Source of the DNA: an uncultured Collinsella sp. | Lineage (GTDB): Bacteria > Actinomycetota > Coriobacteriia > Coriobacteriales > Coriobacteriaceae | Direction of reading: 5' to 3' | Length of the DNA stretch: 45,066 bases | Assembly: GCA_900543845.1 (NCBI GenBank) | Contig: UQTD01000006.1 | Location: 1-45,066, forward strand | Part shown: one piece after another, positions 39,886 to 45,066 of the stretch | Numbering within the stretch: position 1 is the stretch's first letter | Layout: every line of letters starts with the position of its first letter | Notes under the pieces: model-generated | Database searches by the model: none | What the model was told of the DNA's origin: nothing | The model's input: only the letters and a program-made list of their open reading frames with translations | Position numbers and translations under genes: made by a program

Positions 39886-42003
39886 ATGGCATCTGCTATG
39901 AAGCGTGACGGTCGCGCCGTGGTGACCACATGCGGGGGATGCTATGCCGATTGTGCCTTTGCGGCGCGCGTTGAGGACGGTCGCGTGGTGGCCGAGTTGC
40001 CGGTGCCGGGGCACCCGTGCGCGGCGCGTGCGCTGTGCGCCCGCGGGCGGCATCGCTTGTCTATGCCGTTTGACGAGCGCGACCGGATTTTGCATCCCAT
40101 GCGCCGCCGAGCTGATGGCTCGGGGTTTGATTCGATTTCCTGGGATAAGGCGTTCGCGCAGATTGCCGAGCGCCTTTTGGGGATTGTTGACGAACGCGGG
40201 CCCCGTGCGCTGGGCATGACGCTCGGCGTTCCCTCGTTCGACCGCTACTGGGCGTATCGTTTTATGCATGCGCTGGGCTCGCCCAACGTATACGGTGCCG
40301 ACGGTGCCTGCGAGGTAAGCCGACTTACCGGCTGGGAACACAGCCTGGGCTACAGCCCCGCCTCCGACCTGGCACATACCGATTGCATCATGTATTTGGG
40401 ACGTTCCATTGTCGATTCGTCGACGATGGGGGCCGTTGATGCGCTCAACGATGCGCGCCGTCGCGGGGCGAAGATCATCGTGGTCGATCCCCGACGCAGC
40501 GGCTCGGCCGCTATTGCCGATCGCTGGCTCCGCGTGCGTCCGGGCTGCGACCTGGCCTTGTTGCTGGGCATTGCGCATGTGCTCATTGCCGAGGACTTGT
40601 ACGACCGCGAGTTTGTTGCCCGCTATACCACGGCTTTTGACGAGCTGGCACAGGCGGCCGCTGCTTGGACGCCCGAGTGGGCCGAGTCGATGTGCGACGT
40701 GCCGGCCGCAGAGATTGTCGCCACGGCGCGCGATCTGGCTGCCGCCGCGCCTGCCGCCGTGGTGGATGCGGGCTTTCATGGCGGCATCGGTATCGCGTAT
40801 GCCAATAGTACGCAGACCGCGCGCGCTATCTGCTTGGTCGATGTGCTACTGGGCTGCGTTGGGCATGCGGGCGGCGCGCTCAATCCGCCCACGCCACTTG
40901 TGTTGGGCGACCTCGATCCCACGCGCTTTGCGACGCCGCCGGTGCCGCGTGGGCCCAAGCTGGGGTCCGAGCGCTATCCACTGGTCGATCCGGTGCGCGG
41001 CCTGTGCACGACCATCGGCCAGTCGATTCTTGCCGGCGATTTGCGTGGGCTCATCGTCTATGCCAGTAACCCCGGTGCGGGCTATGGCAATGCGCAGGCT
41101 TGGTTGGGCATCTTGCAGCAGCTCGACTTGCTCGTGACGATTGATATTCGCTGGTCCGAGACGGCGCGTGCTTCTGATTTCGTGCTGCCCGACGTGACGT
41201 ATCTGGAGGCTGACCGCGGCGTGGGAACGGTCGTGGGCCGCAACGACGCGCGCGTGTTCTACCGCAACGCCGTGCTGCCTGTGCAGCATGACGACACGCG
41301 TCCCGGTCGGGAGATTTTTGCCGGGTTGGCGCAGACGTGTGGCGTGGGCGAGTACTTCCAGTTTACGTCTGACGATCTGGCGGCTGCCCAGGTGGAGCCG
41401 TTTGTGATCGATCTGGACGAGCTCAAGGAGCGCGGCTGGGCCGATACGGGCATGGCGCTGCCGACGCGCACGGGTGAGCCGGTGATTCCGCTTGCCGGCG
41501 GCAAAATTGCGCTTGCAAGTGACGTATGGGAACGAGCCGGTCTGGGTCGTGTACCCAACTGGATCGCGCCCATGGTGGAGCCCGGCCCGGGGATGTTTCG
41601 CCTCATTAGCGGCAACCGTCCCTTTGAGTCGCATACCTCGCGCAGGCTCGTGGCCCAAGGTGCCGCCGAGGCTGGATCGGACCTGGATGCCGTGCAGATG
41701 AATGCCGATGCTGCTGCGCGCATGGGTATCGCCGATGGCGAGGTCGTCGAGCTTGTGAGCGACATGGGCCGCGACCGCGTGCGCGTGGAGACGACGCCGT
41801 ATCTGCATCCGGCGTGCATCTTTACGTCGGCCGCCCCCGGTGGGCGTTCGTTTGGCCGCGATGCCGGTGACGCTCAAGCCTTGGGCGTGGGCCCGCTCGA
41901 CCATACACCGTTGCGTTGGGATCAGTTGACGGGTGCCGCGCTCACCCAGGAAAACGCCGTTCGCGTGGAAAAGATCGCGGCGCGCGAGGATAATAACGAG
42001 TAA
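39886..42003 (+). CDS. Molybdopterin oxidoreductase (DMSO reductase family), partner unknown
   Basis: This 705-residue member of the DMSO reductase family has an N-terminal [4Fe-4S] site C16, C19, C23 and C51 (CGGCYADC ... LCARGRH), with Arg53 where FdhF has the relay Lys. In ACEVSRLTGWEH, Cys142 lines up with the FdhF selenocysteine and is the likely Mo ligand. DCIMYLGRS, VVDPRRSGSAAIAD and a C-terminal molybdopterin-binding domain with RLISGNRPFESHT are present. There is no Tat signal, so it is cytoplasmic, and no Fe-S or membrane subunit is adjacent. The substrate is unknown; polysulfide/thiosulfate-type and formate-type enzymes are the nearest guesses. The start at 39886 is behind AAAGGGG. 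Confidence 0.82.
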   Translation: MASAMKRDGRAVVTTCGGCYADCAFAARVEDGRVVAELPVPGHPCAARALCARGRHRLSMPFDERDRILHPMRRRADGSGFDSISWDKAFAQIAERLLGIVDERGPRALGMTLGVPSFDRYWAYRFMHALGSPNVYGADGACEVSRLTGWEHSLGYSPASDLAHTDCIMYLGRSIVDSSTMGAVDALNDARRRGAKIIVVDPRRSGSAAIADRWLRVRPGCDLALLLGIAHVLIAEDLYDREFVARYTTAFDELAQAAAAWTPEWAESMCDVPAAEIVATARDLAAAAPAAVVDAGFHGGIGIAYANSTQTARAICLVDVLLGCVGHAGGALNPPTPLVLGDLDPTRFATPPVPRGPKLGSERYPLVDPVRGLCTTIGQSILAGDLRGLIVYASNPGAGYGNAQAWLGILQQLDLLVTIDIRWSETARASDFVLPDVTYLEADRGVGTVVGRNDARVFYRNAVLPVQHDDTRPGREIFAGLAQTCGVGEYFQFTSDDLAAAQVEPFVIDLDELKERGWADTGMALPTRTGEPVIPLAGGKIALASDVWERAGLGRVPNWIAPMVEPGPGMFRLISGNRPFESHTSRRLVAQGAAEAGSDLDAVQMNADAAARMGIADGEVVELVSDMGRDRVRVETTPYLHPACIFTSAAPGGRSFGRDAGDAQALGVGPLDHTPLRWDQLTGAALTQENAVRVEKIAAREDNNE

Positions 42004-42055
42004 TTGACTCAGCTGATGTATTCGACTGATCCACGTTTCTTTTGAAAGGCCGCAC

Positions 42056-43513
42056 ATGAGCGATAGCCAGAACATGTCCGATGAGGTACGCGCCCGCCTG
42101 CGCGCCATTCCTTCCGTTAACGAGCTGCTTGCCGAGTGGCCGGTAGTGAAGGCGGCGGGGGAGACCTGCGACGCGGTGGTGCATGCCGCCGTCACGGCCG
42201 AACTCGACGAGGAGCGCGCTGCGATTCGTGCCGGTGCCGCCCCGCGTTCCAAGCGCGAGCTGGCCTCGGCCATTGAATTTCGCGCACATCGCTCTGCACT
42301 GCCGAGCCTGCGCCCTGCCGTTAATGCCACAGGTGTGGTCATCCATACCAACTTGGGCCGCGCCCCGCTCGCGGAGTCGGCCGCCAAGGCCGTGGCCGAG
42401 GTCGCGCGCGGCTACAGCACGCTCGAGTACAGCGTCGACACCTGCTCGCGCGGGTCTCGCAAGGAGCATGCCGCGCAGCTGATCCGCTCACTCACCGGTG
42501 CCGAGGATGCGCTGGTCGTCAACAACAATGCCGCCGCGGTGCTGCTGGTGCTTGCCGCCCATGCCGCGGGCAAAGAGGCCATCGTGAGCCGCGGCGAGCT
42601 CGTCGAGATTGGCGGCAGCTTCCGTATTCCCGATGTCATGGCGGCCTCGGGCGCCAAACTCGTCGAGGTCGGCGCCACCAACCGCACGCATCTGGGCGAC
42701 TACGAGCGCGCCATCACGCCCGAAACGGCCATGATCCTGAAGGTTCATCCTTCCAACTATCGCATCGAGGGTTTCCATGAGGAGGTGAGCTCAAGGGAGC
42801 TCGCCGCGCTGGCGCATAAGCATGGCCTGCTGTTCTACGAGGACCAGGGCTCGGGCGCGCTGCTGCCTGACGACATCCTGGTTCGCGGCGGCGAGGAAAC
42901 CACGCCGGCTTCGGTTTCGGCAGGGCTCGATCTGGTGTCGTGCTCGGGCGATAAACTGCTCGGTGCCGCACAGGCTGGCATTATCATGGGCCGCCGCGAT
43001 CTGGTCCAGGCCTGTGGGTCACATCCCCTTATGCGCGCCCTGCGCCCGGGTAAGTTGGCGCTCACGGCGCTCGAGGCCACGCTGCGTATCTACATGGACG
43101 GCGCCGATGTTGCCCATCGCGATATTCCGGTGCTCAGCATGCTCACGCTTCCGCAGGCTCATCTGGAGCGTCGTGCCCGCAAACTGCGCGATCGTATGGT
43201 CGCTGGGCTCGGTAAGGCCGGTTGCCCGTGCGCCGTTGAGTTGGAGATTGTCGAGGAGTCCTCGACGCCCGGTGGCGGTTCGCTGCCTACCATGGAGCTA
43301 CCCACGATGTGCGTTGCCGTGCGCCTTGTTGACGAGCGCCTGACGGTCGACGCGCTCAAGCGCTCGCTTGTCCAGGACTTCGACACGCCGGTCGTCACGC
43401 GGACCTCGCACGATCGCATTCTGTTTGACGTCCGTACGCTCGTGGGCGACCGCGATATCGAGACGGCGGCGTCGACGCTTGCCGCGTGCGTTGAGAAGGC
43501 GATTGCTCGATGA
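42056..43513 (+). CDS. selA: L-seryl-tRNA(Sec) selenium transferase SelA
   Basis: This 485-residue PLP enzyme converts Ser-tRNA(Sec) to Sec-tRNA(Sec) with selenophosphate from SelD. NATGVVIHTNLGRAPL (90-105) is the family signature and K300 in SCSGDKLLGAAQAG binds PLP. The N-terminal RLRAIPSVNELL is the tRNA-binding domain start. GAAAGG lies 7 bases before the ATG. Its stop overlaps the selB start as ATGA. Confidence 0.95.
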   Translation: MSDSQNMSDEVRARLRAIPSVNELLAEWPVVKAAGETCDAVVHAAVTAELDEERAAIRAGAAPRSKRELASAIEFRAHRSALPSLRPAVNATGVVIHTNLGRAPLAESAAKAVAEVARGYSTLEYSVDTCSRGSRKEHAAQLIRSLTGAEDALVVNNNAAAVLLVLAAHAAGKEAIVSRGELVEIGGSFRIPDVMAASGAKLVEVGATNRTHLGDYERAITPETAMILKVHPSNYRIEGFHEEVSSRELAALAHKHGLLFYEDQGSGALLPDDILVRGGEETTPASVSAGLDLVSCSGDKLLGAAQAGIIMGRRDLVQACGSHPLMRALRPGKLALTALEATLRIYMDGADVAHRDIPVLSMLTLPQAHLERRARKLRDRMVAGLGKAGCPCAVELEIVEESSTPGGGSLPTMELPTMCVAVRLVDERLTVDALKRSLVQDFDTPVVTRTSHDRILFDVRTLVGDRDIETAASTLAACVEKAIAR

Positions 43514-45066
43514 GTGAGGTTCAAGCGCTGGTGGAGTGTCCCGTTATCGTAGGTACGGCAGGACATGTTGACCACGGTAAGTCGGCACTGATCGAAGCGC
43601 TGACCGGCAAGAATCCCGACCGCCTGGAAGTTGAGCGTCGTCGCGGCATGACCGTTGAGCTGGGCTTTGGCGAACTGGCGTTGCCGAGTGGCAAGATCGT
43701 TGGCCTGGTCGACGTGCCAGGCCACGCGCATTACTTGCGCGCCATGGTGCAGGGCGCCACGGGCATTGATGTTGCCGTGTTGGTAGTATCGGCCGTCGAG
43801 GGCGTGATGCCGCAGACCCGCGAGCACGTGCATGTGCTGGAGTTGCTGGGCGTCACACACATGGTGGTCGCGCTGACGATGTGCGACCTGGCCGATGCCG
43901 AGATGACCGAACTTGCCGAGCTCGATGTCGATGACTTTTTGTCGGGTACCGTGTTTGCGGACGCGCCGATCGTGCCTGTGTCGTCCAAGACCGGCGCGGG
44001 GATCGATGACCTGCTGGCTGCGCTCGACGAGCAGGTAAGTGCCTGCTGGGATGCCTGCCGCGACCGTGCCGAGCGCACCGATGCCGCGCCGCGCTTGCCG
44101 ATTGACCGCTGCTTTACGATCAAGGGTGCCGGCACCGTCGTGACGGGAACGCTGCACGATGCACCGGTTGCGGTGGGCGATGAGCTCGTCGCGCTGCCGT
44201 CGCGCACGGCCTGCCGCGTACGCGGGATCCAAGTGCATGGCGACACGCAGCAGGCGCTGCCCGGTCAGCGTGTGGCGCTCAACCTGGTTGGTGACGGCGT
44301 CGCGGCACTCGATCGCGGTGAGATGCTCGGCGTGGAGGGTCGCTTTGGCCAGACGCTGCGCTTTATGACGACGTTTACGTATCTGGGTCGCGAGGGCATT
44401 AAGCCGCGCGTGCTCGAGTCGGGTGCGCGCGTGCACGTGATGGCGGGTACGGCCGAGGTTGTCGGTCGCATCATGTTCATGGAGGGCGAGGCCCCCATGG
44501 CGGTGGGCGAGACCCGTACCGTGCAGGTGCGCTTGGAGGAACCGCTGCCGCTGCGCGCCGGCGACCATGCCGTGGTGCTGTCGTATTCGCCCGTTATGCT
44601 CATTGGCGGCGGGCGTGTGCTGCTTTCGCGCTGCCGTCGCTCACGCGAGCTTGCCGAAGGAGAGCGTGCGCTGTATGCGGCGCTCGAGTCCGGCGATATC
44701 GCGGGCGGTGTGGGCGCTTGCCTGGCACTGCAGACGCTGCCGGTTACGGCGGTTGATGTTGCCGAGGCTTTGGATCTTGGTGCCGGCGAGGTCGATGCCG
44801 CACTGCACGGGTTGGTGGCGCTGGGCACTGCTTGCGCGCTTGCTGGATCGGATGGCTCGCTGTATGCAGATTCTTCCGCGCTCGACGCCGCGATGGATGA
44901 CCTGGCGGCGACCCTGTCGGCCATGCACGCGGCTGCCCCCAAGGAGACGGGCTTTACGCCCGGCGCCGTCGCCCATGCTGCTTGGCCTTCCGCTGATGAT
45001 ACAGTTGCCGCAGCCCTAATTTCCGAGGGCTGCTCGCGCGGCGTGTGTGCCTCCGAGGGCGCCGAG
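43510..45066 (+). CDS. selB: Selenocysteine-specific elongation factor SelB (truncated by window end)
   Basis: The frame is open from ATG 43510 to the last base, 519 codons without a stop, so the C-terminal winged-helix domains that bind the SECIS are only partly inside the window. The GTPase domain has GHVDHGKS (18-25) and DVPGHAHYLRAM. The guanine-specificity loop reads LTMCDL, where other SelB proteins have a TKxD-type sequence, and SSKTGAG follows. EF-Tu-like domains II and III follow (FTIKGAGTVVTGTL). It delivers Sec-tRNA to the UGA codons of fdhF and selD. No selC tRNA gene is in this window. Confidence 0.95.
   Translation, partial: MSEVQALVECPVIVGTAGHVDHGKSALIEALTGKNPDRLEVERRRGMTVELGFGELALPSGKIVGLVDVPGHAHYLRAMVQGATGIDVAVLVVSAVEGVMPQTREHVHVLELLGVTHMVVALTMCDLADAEMTELAELDVDDFLSGTVFADAPIVPVSSKTGAGIDDLLAALDEQVSACWDACRDRAERTDAAPRLPIDRCFTIKGAGTVVTGTLHDAPVAVGDELVALPSRTACRVRGIQVHGDTQQALPGQRVALNLVGDGVAALDRGEMLGVEGRFGQTLRFMTTFTYLGREGIKPRVLESGARVHVMAGTAEVVGRIMFMEGEAPMAVGETRTVQVRLEEPLPLRAGDHAVVLSYSPVMLIGGGRVLLSRCRRSRELAEGERALYAALESGDIAGGVGACLALQTLPVTAVDVAEALDLGAGEVDAALHGLVALGTACALAGSDGSLYADSSALDAAMDDLAATLSAMHAAAPKETGFTPGAVAHAAWPSADDTVAAALISEGCSRGVCASEGAE

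Overview
The window looks like chromosomal DNA of an anaerobic, fermentative, high-GC Gram-positive gut actinobacterium of the class Coriobacteriia, most likely Collinsella or a close relative. This is an inference from gene content (formate hydrogenlyase, selenocysteine use, 2-hydroxyacyl-CoA dehydratase-type proteins), GC-rich codon use and strong AGGAGG-type ribosome binding sites; no marker gene was compared. Two genes, selD and fdhF, are interrupted by in-frame UGA codons that must be read as selenocysteine.

Layout. (1) 1-7.2 kb, housekeeping and accessory genes: a C_GCAxxG_C_C redox protein, a MetY-type enzyme, an MFS exporter, xpt, a GGQ release-factor-like protein, a lipid/diacylglycerol kinase and a ClC transporter. 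(2) 7.4-12.9 kb, molybdenum: moeA, moaB/mog, then modABC. ModB carries an unusual exported N-terminal extension of about 180 residues. (3) 12.9-16.8 kb: a structured leader with two coupled small ORFs, then two tandem double-cubane-cluster-type (2-hydroxyacyl-CoA dehydratase family) proteins, each followed by a long hairpin of the same family, then their ATP-dependent activase. (4) 16.8-20 kb, selenium: selD (itself a selenoprotein), yedF, a DUF3343 Se/S-carrier-like gene and a cysteine-desulfurase-like gene. (5) 20-24 kb: brnQ, tRNA-Pro and tRNA-Gly, a DUF559/AbiEi-like gene bracketed by two copies of a long palindromic element, and a RelB-PIN toxin-antitoxin pair. (6) 24.3-39.8 kb: one long formate hydrogenlyase operon, hydN-fdhF-hyfABCDEFGHI-hycH-hycI-focA. 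(7) 39.9-45 kb: a stand-alone molybdopterin oxidoreductase, then selA-selB, with selB running off the window end.

How it fits together. ModABC brings in molybdate, and MoeA/MoaB insert it into molybdopterin for FdhF and the orphan oxidoreductase. SelD makes selenophosphate and SelA/SelB insert Sec into FdhF and SelD. FocA exchanges formate, FdhF oxidises it, HydN/HyfA/HyfH pass electrons on, and the Hyf membrane hydrogenase makes H2 and probably pumps ions. The SelD-YedF-DUF3343-desulfurase group is the set usually linked to a selenium-containing Mo hydroxylase cofactor, so a second use of selenium is possible.

Most notable for follow-up: the leader and paired hairpins around the double-cubane genes and their placement directly before the selenium genes; the dispersed palindromes; and regulatory motifs shared by the mod and fdh upstream regions. 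All structure statements come from reading base complementarity by eye; no folding or database search was run.
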